Shown here piece after piece: positions 11,376 to 22,400 of a DNA stretch of 64,000 nt. Position 1 is the stretch's first letter; each line of letters begins with the position of its first letter. The notes beneath the pieces were generated by a model. The model saw nothing but the letters and a program-made list of their open reading frames with translations, was not told the DNA's origin and ran no database searches. The stretch is from Ampullaceana balthica. Its lineage: Eukaryota > Mollusca > Gastropoda > Lymnaeidae. Made by a program: the position numbers and the translations under genes. The stretch covers positions 1,336,001 through 1,400,000 of the forward strand of contig CALYLW010000037.1 of the NCBI GenBank assembly GCA_944989445.1, given 5' to 3'.

Positions 11376-12671
11376 TCAGCTTGTCAGTGCGAACACAACG
11401 TTGATCCCATGTGGTGTAAGAGTCCCATATTCATGGATTAGTCTATTCTCCAGACTGACCCGGCCGGGTGTGTTTGTACAAGAAACCAAGGCGGTGACAG
11501 ACATGTCATCGACGCCCATGTGGTCCCGTCCATTGAAGTGTCGGGAGACAGGACACTGTTTGTCTTGTTTAATGGCCCGTACATGTTCCGCGATACGGCA
11601 AGAGAGTAACCTCCCCGTTTCACCAATGTACTTCAAAGGACAGCGCTTACACACAATGGTGTAGACCACATTGCGGCTAGTACAAAGATAGCCATTCCTA
11701 ATCTTGAATGTCCCCTTAGGGAAGACAATCTGGTCCGTCTGGGTAACAAAGGGACATGTCTTGCAGCGATTACGACCACATGGCTTAGTGCCCAGATGGG
11801 AGGACGGAATAAGCAGACGGCTACGAACCAATAGGTCTCGCAGATTTTTGTCCCTCCTGAATACAATGAGGGGTGGGGTGGAAAATATGTTGTTTGTCTC
11901 AGGGTCCGCGAGGAGGATGGTGCGATTTTTCACAAATATTTCCTTTGCTCTGATGTTGTGGGGATGGTATGTGAGCACCAATTTGCTCCTTTCATTACTA
12001 TCACTGGAGCGTGATACAAAGGCGTCGGCACGAGTGAAGTTTTTAACTCGCTGAAGTGCAGATTGAAGTATAGCTTCAGGGTAAGACCTTTGTCTAAAAA
12101 ACTCCACCATTTCCAACGCCTTTTCCAAAAAGTCCTCATTAGATTGACACAGCCTACGGAGGCGAAGGAGTTGTGAAAATGGAATAGAATCCTTACAGGA
12201 TTTGGGATGAGACGAGGGATAGAGTAGGTAAGAGTGACTGTCCGTAGGTTTGAAGTAGGCCGAAGTGAGGAGGTGGTTCTTCTGGAGAGTTACAGTAATG
12301 TCCAGGAAATTAACCGATAGTTCGGAAATCGTGTGAGTGAACTTAATGGAGGGGTGAAAAGAATCAACAAAGCTGATGAACGTGTCAAGTTCACTCCTCT
12401 CCATATGAGTGACCCCAATGCCGTCATCAATGTATCTTTTATAAAATTCGGGGAGGCGACCAGTGTATTCTTGTTCCACTCTGTGCTCGAAATGGCCCAT
12501 GAACAAGCATGCATAGCTGGGTCCCATTTTAGTCCCCATGGCGACCCCACTGATTTGGTCAAAGAACTGGCCATTGAACTCAAACGAGTTGAGGGTTAAG
12601 ACCAATTCCGCCAAGCGTAGTAAGGCATGTGTAGGTATATTGGGGTGAGGTTGTCTGTCCAAAAAGTATTT
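11376..12671 (-). pseudogene. Penelope-like RT and GIY-YIG nuclease, 3' segment
   Basis: Penelope-like elements encode a reverse transcriptase related to telomerase RT, fused to a C-terminal GIY-YIG endonuclease. The uninterrupted frame here runs about 432 codons from KYFLDRQ. RT motifs: GVAMGTKMGPSYACLFMG near codon 45, then YRRYIDDGIGV with the catalytic Asp pair, and SVNFLDI. A basic connector follows with HPHNIRAKEI and CGRNRCKTCPF. The nuclease shows VVYTIVC, KYIGETGRLL, an R...EH helix and the downstream ENRLIHEYG with the expected Glu and Asn. It ends at the stop at 11376. The frame appears open further upstream to 12806, but that part is antisense of the inverted segment. The frame itself is intact; the copy is classed as a pseudogene because its RT N-terminus is inverted. 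Confidence 0.9.
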
Positions 12672-12935
12672 CACAAGGATGGTAACCCTGGTAGACCTAT
12701 TGTCTCTGCATGTTCTTGTCCAACAGAACACATTTCTGAATTCTTGGATAGTGTCTTCCAACCGATAGTGGCATCCCTCCCTACGTACATTAAGGACACC
12801 AACCATGCCTTACGGACATTCGACTCTCTGAGCATCAATCCAAACGTAAAGAACTATCTGTTCCTCCTTGATGTATGTTCCCTCTATACATCCATTCCCC
12901 ACAACGATGGCCTTCTGGCTGTACAATACTTTTTG
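12672..12935 (+). pseudogene. Inverted N-terminal RT segment of the Penelope-like element
   Basis: The plus-strand frame reads HKDGNPGRPIVSACSCPTEH, then FLDSVFQPIVASLPTYIKDT, then FLLDVCSLYTSIPHNDGL and VQYFL. These are the RT fingers and palm blocks that precede the palm of the minus-strand segment: motif A is LDVCSLYTSIPH. The order and content join directly onto KYFLDRQ at the start of the minus-strand piece. Similarity stops at 12935, where the codons change to unrelated flanking sequence (YNSYK, stop). Confidence 0.88.
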
Positions 12936-13757
12936 TATAATAGTTATAAATAACCACAGGATTTACTACTATTATTGCAGAAAATAACAATACGTTAAGA
13001 GTACAAACGCTGTATGAAATAATAAACAATTTTTTATTTTTATTTCTTTTATTTATTTAAAAGTTTTCTCGCGCGCGCATGCACGCACACGCGCACGCGC
13101 GCGCGCACACACACACACACTACTAATAAAAAATTAATAAAAAATTACAGAACTACAGAGCAATAATAACTACTGAATCTATTTCAAAGGGAATACTACA
13201 TATTTTAAATGAGGGAAAGCAATTTTTTAAAAATTAATATAAATACTTTGCTTTTTTCTTTTTAAATTTGATTGATTTATTTTTTTTACATTGCCTAGGC
13301 ATTCCAGAGAATAGAGCTTTGGACCTGTCGAAACGTTGGCCACGAATATTAATTGACCGAGTGGAATCATCTTCTACATTATAATGATTAGAAAAGTTTC
13401 TAATGATGTGAGCATTTTAATGTTGTTATAAAGCAATAGGTGTCAATGAAAAGATTTTAGGCATTACCTAAGGCCTTTATTATCAAATGTTTCCAGTAAA
13501 TTGCGCAACTACCTGCCAGACACCGCGCTGCAGTTTAGAGTAACTACGCAGCAAATTTTGAAAGTAACATTATATGTCTGATTGTAGGATGTACAATTTT
13601 ATTTTAAAAAATCGATAATTTGCGCACCATTTTTTTTTGCATACTAAAAAACGAAACTTAAAATCTTTATTATAAATTAATAACAGTTTCCACTTTGAAA
13701 TAAGTAAACAATATCGAAAAGGAAATTACATCTTATTTAACCCCTCATATAATTGCA
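12936..13757. other. Spacer with a mixed GC/CA microsatellite
   Basis: The notable part is 13069-13122, alternating purine-pyrimidine sequence (CGCGCGCGCATGCACG, then repeated CGCACGCG and CACACACA). Such tracts can adopt Z-DNA. The rest is AT-rich. A GTCGAAACGTTGG motif near 13327 was examined and not accepted as a ribozyme. Confidence 0.7.
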
Positions 13758-16700
13758 CTAGCAAAATACCCGCTTTTCTGCAGAAATTAGGATTTCAGTT
13801 ACAAATTCTTAAACACCAATTGATTTCAATCTGGATCATGATAAATATACTACACTTATTAACTTCACCGTCTTGTCTGTCTGTCTGTCGTGGTCCGGCA
13901 GTAATCCCATCGAGCTGATAATTAAATTTTTTTTTCACATGTTACCATTACAGGAGGGTACTCAACAACTTCACAAAGCTTCATGCTCCTACATACACGG
14001 GAAGTCGGATATTTAATGAGGAGTCTAGTTTATATAGCTTATATTAGGAAAAAACCTACATTTGGGCCACAGGCCCTTCAGTTAGTGATATTTTTTATTC
14101 GTATGTTACCATTGCGGGAGGGTACTCAAAAACTTGAATAGTTTCATGCTTCTACCTACACGGGAAGATGAGGAATTAGTGTTGATTCAGTTTTATATAG
14201 CCCACATAAGGAAAAAGCAGGTTTGGGCCCCCGGCCACCCATGAGTTGAGATTTTAAAATTCTTTTTCACCAATTATCGTCATAAGAGTGTACTAAGCAA
14301 GTTCCCAAAGTTTCATGCTTCTACCTTAACGGAAAGTTGGAGAATTAGTGATGATTCAGTTTTAAATAAAGAAAAAAACTACATTTGGGCTCCAGCCCAC
14401 CAGTAAGTGATAATTTATTACCTTTTACCATTGCGGAATGTTGCATAACAACTACCCAAAGTTTCATGATTCTACCTATACGGGAAATAGGAGAATTAGT
14501 GATTTTCAGTTTTTATATAGCTAATGTAAGGAAAAAAAAACTACATTTGAGCCCCCGGAATCCCATGAGTGGACATTTTAAAATTATTTTTGGCAATTAT
14601 CGTCATAAGAGTGTACTCAGCAAATTCTTAATGTTTCATGCTTCTATCTTCTCGTGAAATAGTAGAATGATTGATTTTTAATTTTTATTTAGCACATATA
14701 AGGAAAAAATATTTTTGGGCCCCCGGCCCCCATGACTGTAAATTTCAAAATTATTTTTCGCCTGTTACCATTGTGAAAGTGTACTCACCAACTTCCCAAA
14801 GTTTCATGCTTCTACCTACACGGGAAGTTGGAGAATTAGGGATGAGTCAGCTTTTTTATATTAGAAAAAAAACTACATTTGGGCACCGGGTCCCCGGTAG
14901 TTTATAATTTATATAATTTCTTTTGCCTGTTACCATCGTGAAATGTTACTTAGCAACTACCAAAAGTTTCATGCTTCTACCTACACCGAAAATAGGAGAA
15001 TTAGTGATTTTCAGTTTTTATATCGCTCATATTAGGACAAAACTACATTTGGGCCCCTGACACCCAGTATGTGATAATTTAAATATTTTTTTGCCTGTTA
15101 CCATTGCGGAAGTGTACTCAACAACTTCCCAAAGTTTCATTCTTCCACCTAATCGGGAAAAAATGAGAATTAGTGATTTTTAATTTTCATATACTCCATA
15201 TAAGGAAAAAAATTGTTTTTGGGCCCCCGGCCCCCATGAGTGTGAATTTCAAAATTCTTTTACGCCGCTTATCGTCGGAGAGGCTACGTAAGAACTTTCC
15301 AAGGTTTCATGCTTCTACCGACACGGGAAATCGTAGAATTAGTGATGAGTCAGTTTTTGATATACGAAAATAAAAAAGTGATATTTTAAAGATTGTTTTC
15401 ACGTGTTACCGTCGCGGAAGTGTATTTAACAACTACCCAAAGTTCCATGCTTCTACCTACACGGGAAATGGAGATTAGTAATTTTGAGTTTTATATAGCT
15501 TATATGAGGAAAAACTTCATTTGGGCCCCTGGCCACCAGGAAGTGATAATTTAAATAGTTTTTCTCCTGTTACCATCGTGGGATTGTACTCAACAACTTT
15601 CCAAAGTTTCATGTGTCTGCCTACTCGGGAAATAGGAGAATTAGTGATTTTCATATTTTATATTGTCAATATTAGAAAAAAAAGATTTTGGGCCCCCGGC
15701 ACAAATGAGTGTGAATTTAAACATTGTTTTACGTACTCAACAACTTTCCAAAGTTTCATGTGTCTGCCTACTCGGGAGATAGGAGAATTAGTGATTTTCA
15801 ATTTTTATATAGTCCTTAATTAGAAAAAAAAACGCTTTTGGGCCCCCGGTACAAATGAGTTGAGATTTTTAAATTCTTTTCGCCAATTATCGTCATAAGA
15901 GTGTACTAAGTAAGTTCCCAAAGTTTTAGCTTCTACCTTCACGAAAAGTTGGAGAATTAGTGTTGAGTCACTTTTTAATATTAGAAAAATACTAAATTTT
16001 GGCCCCTGTCCCCAGTAAAAGATAATTTATATTTTTTTTTACCTATTACCATCGCGGTCTTCCCAAAGTTTCATGCTTCCACCTACACGGGAAATATGAG
16101 AATTAGTGATTTTCAGTTTTTATATTGCTCATATGAGGAAAAAACTACATTTTGGCCCTCCGGCCCCCAGTATGTGATAATTTATACAATTGTTTCATCT
16201 GTTACCATCGCGGAATGTTATCCAACTACCCAAAGTTTCATGCTTCTACCTTCTCGGGTAATAGGAGAATAAGTAATTTTTAATTTTTATATAGCCATAT
16301 TAAGGAAAAAAACGTTTTTGAGCCCCCGGCCCCCATGAGTGTGAATTTCAAAATTCTTTTTCACCTGTTACCATCGCGGAAGTGTACTCAACAGCTTTCA
16401 AAAGTTTCATGTTTCTACCTACCCGGGAAATAGGAGAATTAGTGATTTTCAAATGTTTATATAGCCCATAGAAGGAAAAAAACGATTTAGGGCCCCCGGC
16501 CCCCATGAAGGTGAATTTTAAAATTCTTTTTTGCCATTTGTCGTCTAAACAGGCTACTTGACAACTTCCCAAGGTTTCATGCTTTTACCTACACGGAAAA
16601 TCCGAGAATTAGTGATGAGTCAGTTTTAATAAAAGAAAAAAACTACAGTTGGGCCCCCGATCCCCAGTAAGTGATAATTTAAATATTGTTTTTATCTGTT

Positions 16701-17171
16701 ACCATCGTGGGAGTGTACTTAACAACTACCCAAAGTTTCATGCTTCTACCTACACGGGAAATAGGAGAATTAGTGATTTTTAGTTTTTATATAGCTCATA
16801 TTAGGAAAAAACTTCATTTGGGCCCCCGGCCCCCAGGAAGTGATAATTTAAATATTTTTTCTCCCGTAACCATCCCGGGATTGTACTCAACAACTTCCCA
16901 AAGTTTCATGCTTCTGCCTACTCGGGAAATAGGAGAATTAGTGATATTCATAATTTAAAATAATAGGCCATATTAGGAAAAAATAACGTCTTTTGGCCCC
17001 CGTCCCCCATGAGTGTTAATTTTAAAATTCCTTTACTCCAATTTTCGTCGCGAGAGGCTACACAACAACTTTCCAAAGTTTCATGCTTCTACCTACACGG
17101 GAAGTTGGAGAATTAGTGATGAATCAGTCAGTCAGTGAGTCAGTCAGGGCTTTGCCTTTTATTAGTATAGA
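13758..17171 (-). mobile_element. Helitron-like element dominated by tandem units
   Basis: Read on the minus strand, the element begins TCTATACTAATAAAAGGCAA at 17171, preceded by A, and ends GGGTATTTTGCTAG at 13758, followed by T. A 5' TC, a 3' CTAG and insertion between A and T with no target duplication are the established marks of Helitrons. A 12-bp palindrome (TTTCTGCAGAAA) lies about 17 bases before the 3' end, where Helitrons carry a hairpin. No Rep/helicase frame is present, so it is non-autonomous. Nearly the whole interior is the tandem array described separately. The same 5' end recurs at 47488 and, altered, at 20399. Confidence 0.7.
13960..17130 (-). repeat. About 20 tandem units of roughly 140-180 bp
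   Basis: The marker AAAGTTTCATGCTTCTACC (or close variants) recurs near 13975, 14140, 14305, 14460, 14628, 14800, 14963, 15133, 15302, 15438, 15602, 15741, 15920, 16064, 16220, 16400, 16570, 16735, 16897 and 17076. Each unit then has ACACGGGAAATAGGAGAATT, a T-rich block, AGGAAAAAA, a GGGCCCCCGGCCCCCA block and CTGTTACCATCGCGG. Spacing averages about 163 bp, and some units are shortened. Sequence divergence between units suggests an old array. Confidence 0.92.
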
Positions 17172-18196
17172 TAAGTAAATGTAACTTAAATATACAAGTT
17201 AATTTACTAACGCGACACAGTATTGAACATATATTTGTATATTCCAAAATACATATAAATGTATATCAATACTCCTATTTGAAATCGGTGAACCTATCTA
17301 CTGCACATAAAAGCACTTTTAGTGCACTTTCTATATGTAAATAAAAGCATGTCCTTTTTTTAAAAAGATTTTTTTATATATTTTATTTCACGCTTTATTA
17401 GTCTCAAACAACACATACAATGTTCTCCAATTTTTAAACACCATAAAATCTTCCGGTAATCTGTCGACCAGAGAAACATTACCCAATATGTCTTTCTTAA
17501 TTACGCCTCTTTGCATTCATCGATAAAGATGGTAAGACAATTTGCCTCATCTTCCATACACCAAATTACAAAGCTTAAAATTTGAAGCGACACTATGAAA
17601 AAAGTCTTCAAGAACTTGCATCGCAGTTTCCACTGCAATCTGAATTAATAAAAATCAAAGTTATTAAGTTAACGTCTGGAATGTGGCAGCAGCTTACAAT
17701 ACTTTCTGTTTTCAGAAAAAGAAGATGTCATTTCAACTGAGACAAGTTATGTCATCGCTTGGTATATTCTTATGCTAAACAACCTTGTTCGACAAGGACT
17801 TTATTAAGATGAATATCGAGAAAGTAATAATTTCAATAAACAAGAACAGAACTTCTTGGCACCACAGCTAAAACAACACGATTTATAGAAAGTTGCTATT
17901 TCGAAGGCTTCTCGGCAGAATCATAACAATTAATGTTCACTATAATTATGAGTTTATATGCAGTGTGTTTCTATAAATAAATGTTAAATATTTAATTATT
18001 TGTTAATTGTGTTACTGTAGCACACATATTTGCAGAAAGGGTTAAAAAAAACAAACTAAAATGTTTAAATCATTCAATTCGAATTTTTTTTTATAAAATA
18101 GGATTTTTTAATTGTCAGTAGGGTTGTGAACCATAGTACTCTATAACATTTGCTTATTTAATTTTTAAAATGGCTCTCAGTTACTACACGTCTGAC
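17172..18196. other. Unassigned AT-rich stretch
   Basis: No gene or bounded element recognised in this kilobase. Confidence 0.4.
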
Positions 18197-18809
18197 CTAT
18201 GGCGGATTAAAGGGGGGGGGGCTGAACGGGCTAAAGCCAGGGGCCCCCGATGATTTAGGGGCCCCGAAATTAGTATATTTTATAATAAAGGTGGACAAAT
18301 GTTTGCATGAATCCCTGAAAATATAATAAATTAAATAAATTATAAAATCTTATCTATTAATCTGATCGCTATTGGACCCGATAGTCATAGTAATAAAAAA
18401 ACCTGATTTGATAAGCTCAATAAGAGAGGATATTAAAGGATATTGTTTATATTTTAAAGCCCACCTGTTCGCAAGGAACATTGTAGGCCTGTGGTGCAAG
18501 CGATCTATGGTTCGATTCTCTTACGTGGTGTCTTTTATTTTTTTAAATTTGTCTTTTTACACTCAATTTTAGGATACAGGAAAATAATTATTTCTTCGTG
18601 TTCGGTTTTTTCATGAATAATCTTTTTGGCTGGAAAGGCCAATCCCGTAGTAAAGACAAAGTATGAGCAAGGAACCAATTGATTATTTAGTTACAAGTTA
18701 CTGTCTTATATTAGCTGCTAGTAATCAATTTATTTAAAGGGACGCTGGCTGGATAGGGCCCAAGTTTAAATTACAGCCAGGGACCGCGTGCAGTCTTAAT
18801 CCACCCCTG
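18197..18809 (+). mobile_element. hAT-type interspersed repeat, copy 1
   Basis: The left end CTATGGCGGATTAAAGGG and the reverse complement of the right end (CAGGGGTGGATTAAGACT) share GG(C/T)GGATTAA as inverted termini. The outer octamers CGTCTGAC and CGTTTGGC agree at six of eight positions, which is compatible with an aged 8-bp hAT duplication. Internally, about 18470-18530 has a tRNA-like B box (GGTTCGATTCTC). A second copy in inverted orientation lies at 34533-35667. Confidence 0.55.
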
Positions 18810-19576
18810 CGTTTGGCCAACCCTGAATTGGAACCATACAAATAAGACTCAAATTTTGCAAGAAACACGAAGATACATTCAAACACACATATTTTTAAAC
18901 TGTTGTAGTAATGTTGTATTTGTTGTTGCATTCTTCATGTCGTTGCACATCTCTTCTCCATCTTCGAATGTTCCGAAAGAATCGTTGAAAAAAACGCACC
19001 ATACGACACTTTTTGATTTGAATTCGTAAAGTAGCCAGCAGTTCTTCCCCTGAAGAAAAAGAAAAAAAACCCATAAAATAACTAGGTCCTTAATAAAAAA
19101 ATGATTTAGACAATAATAAATTATGTTTTTGACAAAGACAAATGGAGTTTTTAAAAACGTGATTGCTATTTATTTCACAAATATGAGATGCAAAGAGAAA
19201 GTGCCATTTGCATTAATTTTAGAATATAAAATAAACAATTATCTTCGACGTATGCAACATTATTAGTTTTAAAATTTTGATAAATAAAGGACACAATAAT
19301 GTATATACGAGCAACAAAGCCCGTCCAAGGACGTTCCGCCACCATTTCGGTGGCATGTATTCTAGGAGTAACAGTAGTGATTAGCAAGAGTGACACACTT
19401 CAAGATGGTAACACAGTGTCAGTACTGAATGATGACAAAAAAACTGCACACAAAATAACTCGTTGTGAACGTCCACGTAAATGTGTTCAATATGTAAATT
19501 ATTTTTAAAATTTTTCTCCGCAGGTGACTGGCTGTAGGAGTCTGTAGGAGTTCGAGGGACCAATCGCTATATAATA
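18810..19576. other. Unassigned spacer with Helitron-related debris
   Basis: The segment near 19458-19500 (CGTTGTGAACGTCCACGTAA region) is shared in reverse with 22474-22520 and resembles parts at 35240 and 61880, so it is interspersed repeat rather than a gene. Nothing else recognised. Confidence 0.4.
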
Positions 19577-19760
19577 TATAAAGCTCAGATGGTGTTTGTA
19601 TCTTTGTATGTTTGTATCTTTGTATGTTTGTATGTTTGTATGTTTCACTTTTCGAATGCAAGTTTCACAATCACGGAAAAACCAAATGACGGACGGGGAC
19701 AAAATTTGGCAGGACAGTTTCCTTTAACCTGCAGATGGTTTACGTATATATATTTTTTTG
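19577..19760 (+). repeat. Interspersed repeat shared with 22239-22400
   Basis: Both copies start TATATAAAGCTCAG, continue with a TTTGTATG-rich block and TTTCACTTTTC, then share ATCACGGAAAAACCAAATGA and GACGGACGGGGAC before ending near a short poly-T. The TTTGTATG block is expanded here. The layout (TA-rich start, conserved GG-AAAACC block) resembles 5' ends of Helitron-like repeats, but I did not find a matching 3' end. Confidence 0.6.
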
Positions 19761-19859
19761 TAATTGTCCCTTTTGCCCGAAAGCCATATAAGCAGCTATT
19801 GCCTTTTAGAGAGTTCCTTATCTTATAGCTGCTGTTACAAACATTTCATTACTTTAAAT

Positions 19860-20047
19860 CAGTGTTTCTAAAATAGTGGGGTGCGCCCTTGAGGGGGGGG
19901 GCGCGAGGCTCCTTAAAGGGGGGAGTGAAATGGTGTACTTATAACAATTTTACAGACAAATGATACTATTTATTGTCTCGCGGGGGGCGCAAAATGTTTT
20001 CTTCTTCATATGGGGGGGGCGTGGCATAAAATAATTGAGCAACACTG
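19860..20047. mobile_element. Short hAT element with perfect 8-bp duplication
   Basis: The 188-bp element begins CAGTGTTTCTAAAATAGTGG and ends GAGCAACACTG; the ends are inverted repeats (CAGTGTT-CT). CTTTAAAT flanks both sides exactly (19852-19859 and 20048-20055). Internal GGGGGGGGGCGCG and GGGGGGCGC blocks are partly symmetrical. No coding capacity. Confidence 0.92.
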
Positions 20048-21409
20048 CTTTAAATAGTCTAACGATGTGGGATCGTAAATATATACGTGACGGCATTTGT
20101 TGTAAAATTTGCAATAAAAAAATGTTAGTTAAATTTATTTACTATCCTTAAAATTATGCATAAATTTGATAAGGAAAGAAATTCTGTAAATGAAAATAAT
20201 ACATGATTAAAGAATTTAGAAGTTAAATGTTTTTTTTTAAAATAATAATATTTTTATAAATTTTCTAATATATACAATAAATTATAACAAAAAATATTTA
20301 CAATCCAAACAAAGCGTGTATCAAGTTTATATAGATTTGATATTTCCTTAATGAATATTTGTTCGTTATTCTTAATTCAATTAATTTAGTGTCCTTTTTC
20401 TATACTAATAAAATCCCAAGGCTTCTCACTTATGGTCCAATTTACCACGTGAATAAAAGTCTTAAGATTTTAAGATGTATGCTTTTCACTTTAATTATAA
20501 AGTTAAGCACCACTGAACTAAAATAATATTAAGTAAAATCGTTTCATCCAATAAATAGCTAAATTAATACAATGTAATTATTGGTTACCGTCCTCATGGA
20601 TATAACTATACCAAGCTTAGTTCAAATGAACCTGATAAGTCAATTCTATATTTTCATCAACTTGAACTTATTATTTCCAATATTTTCTGTCCATGACACA
20701 AAAATCTTTTTAAATAAGTAAAATGTAAAAAAATCTTTTTAAAAAAGGGCACGCTTTTATTTACAAACATTTACAGACAGAAACGCGCTGATTTCCCTTG
20801 TCCTTGATGTAAACACGGGAATTTACGAGGGCTAGAGTGAAACCAGTGAGCCGTGGAGGTCAACTCTAGCAGACGACTATACATTGGAAATAGTGATAAA
20901 TAGAGATAAACTAAAAATTGATTCATTTCATTACGGTACATTCGATCGATCTAAAATTTCGATACAATGCATTGTCATCCAAGATCTATCTGTGGTAAAA
21001 TTTTGAGATCTCTAGGTCCATCAGAAGTGGTTTAATTGTACGTTTCAAGATTTGAAGGAAGGATGGATACAACATACAAACATTGTGACTTAATTAAAAG
21101 CGTGTAAAAAATATATCTTTGTTTTAAGCGATTAGATCAATCTTATCAAATATAGTTGGAAAATAAATTATATAATTTCTGGAAAATAAAACAAGAAAAA
21201 AGGGGCGGTTGTAGAAAAAAGTGGGTGTTATGATATAATTTACAAAATATAATGTCTTATTGGAAAATGGGAATAAAAAAAGAATTGCATACCTTAGTGA
21301 AACAGTAACATATTAGATATTGGAAAATATCGGGAAATAGGACCGTTTTGGTGAAAAGGGACAAAGTATTTTTAAAATTATTTTAATTTGGTTTTAAAAG
21401 ATTTTTTTT
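20048..21409. other. AT-rich spacer with decayed repeat pieces
   Basis: At 20399 a Helitron-like 5' end (CTATACTAATAAAATCCCAA) starts in plus orientation without a recognisable 3' partner. At about 20740-21060 there is a diverged R490 copy, recognised by ACATTTACAGACAGAAACGC, GATAAACTAAAAATTGATTC and TACATTCGATCGATCT. No genes seen. Confidence 0.5.
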
Positions 21410-21815
21410 CGTTCTTCCTTTAAGTTCTCTATGGCATCCGTCCAACCTCATGGGATGATGGCGTTTCCTCCTGCTCCTCTACCCCCTTCCCCTTTCTCCT
21501 GGCCCTTTTCTCCTCGCTCTTGACTGTAAGGGAAGCTTCCGCGACTTGGATGCCCTCGCGTACTTTAGCCCGCCAGGAGGTGCGCTCCTCAGCAATGGTT
21601 TCCCACGTTTTATGGTCTATCTGCGCCAGACTCATGTCTTTCTTGCAGACATCCTTGAAGCGCAAGCAGGGGCGTCCTCTCTTCCGCATACCAGTTGCCA
21701 GCTCACCGTAAAGCAGGGCTCTTGGAATGCGCTCCGAGTTCATCCTGCGGACATGTCCCAGCCACCACAGGCGCCTCTCACTCAGGATTGAGTGCATGCT
21801 CAGCATATGACTCCT
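21410..21815 (-). pseudogene. LINE 3'-end fragment
   Basis: The minus-strand frame carries the C-terminal block typical of several molluscan LINEs: RRLWWLGHVRRMNSERIPRA, then LLYGELATGMRKRGRPCLRF and KDVCKKDM, followed by a basic Lys/Arg/Glu tail. RT and endonuclease are absent, so this is a severely 5'-truncated copy. It resembles the tail at 60794-61279, which is evidence for a related family, although that copy also retains a C2H2 finger. Confidence 0.8.
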
Positions 21816-22144
21816 TTATTAAAGACTACATGTGTTTTATTCAACTGCAATCCCTTGCTAAGTAGGATCTAAAGCAACGTGAACTGTTTGAAAGCAGTAC
21901 TTTAAATTAAATTGATACTCTATTGAATTATTTGTTAATTTTCATAGCACTCTTTATATATTTGTCTAAAAAATAGAGAACTATATTCTTCATAGGTATA
22001 ATTCTGACCAACTGAAATTTGCATTGTCAAGAGTAAGCTCAGAACAAAATTTAGTTTTATTATAACGTTAAGGCCGAACTTAAATCGTCTCATAACTTAA
22101 AAACGTAACCAATAATAATTGGTATATTTCTAGTATATATATAT

Positions 22145-22238
<94 letters not shown>
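21816..22238. repeat. Helitron 3' end followed by a TA microsatellite
   Basis: At 22109-22132 the sequence CCAATAATAATTGG forms a 5-bp hairpin and is followed by TATATTTCTAG, then T. This hairpin plus CTAG layout is the 3' terminus of a Helitron. The following T lies in a TA tract that extends from about 22150 to 22238. The 5' limit of this element was not determined. The upstream 300 bases are AT-rich and unassigned. Confidence 0.6.
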
Positions 22239-22243
<5 letters not shown>

Positions 22244-22400
22244 TCAGTTGTTTGTATCCGCTTCGGTATGTTTCACTTTTCAACTTTCTGTTCGTTACAC
22301 AATCACGGAAAAACCAAATGACGGACGGGGACCAAATTTGGCAAGGCGTTTCCTTTTACCCCGGAGATGGTTTTAAGTTAGTTTTTGTAATTGTCCCTTT
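22239..22400 (+). repeat. Second copy of the 19577 interspersed repeat
   Basis: It begins immediately after the TA tract with TATAAAGCTCAGTTGTTTGT and carries the same ATCACGGAAAAACCAAATGA and GACGGACGGGGACC blocks. Confidence 0.6.

Larger units (their letters stand above)
11130..12935 (-). mobile_element. Penelope-like element with inverted 5' segment
   Basis: The minus strand holds the 3' two thirds of a Penelope-like retroelement (RT core to GIY-YIG nuclease, then 3' UTR). The plus strand at 12672-12935 holds the immediately preceding part of the same RT. The two pieces meet head to head at 12671/12672, and both contain AATACTTTTTG at their internal ends, so the element is split by a 5' inversion with a short overlap rather than by random rearrangement. 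The 3' end lies near 11130-11150. I could not confirm a target duplication. The left boundary is approximate. Confidence 0.85.

Noticed and set aside
12671..12806. Upstream extension of the PLE open frame to its first ATG
   Set aside because: This part is the antisense of the inverted RT segment and is open by chance.
13305..13335. GGACCTGTCGAAACGTTGG as a possible hammerhead
   Set aside because: The upstream core is missing (GAGCTTT instead of CTGATGA) and no PLE coding sequence adjoins.
13960..17130. Regularly spaced repeats as a CRISPR array
   Set aside because: Units are about 160 bp, diverged over their whole length, have no short identical repeat with unique spacers, and the DNA is plainly animal.
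18470..18530. tRNA gene
   Set aside because: Only a B box and a partial A box are visible, no cloverleaf, and it lies inside an interspersed repeat.
19299..19508. 69-codon plus-strand frame as an exon
   Set aside because: Its last part is an interspersed repeat block shared with 22474-22520, and no splice signals support it.
22080..22376. Tyr/Ile repeat frames
   Set aside because: Translations of a TA microsatellite.
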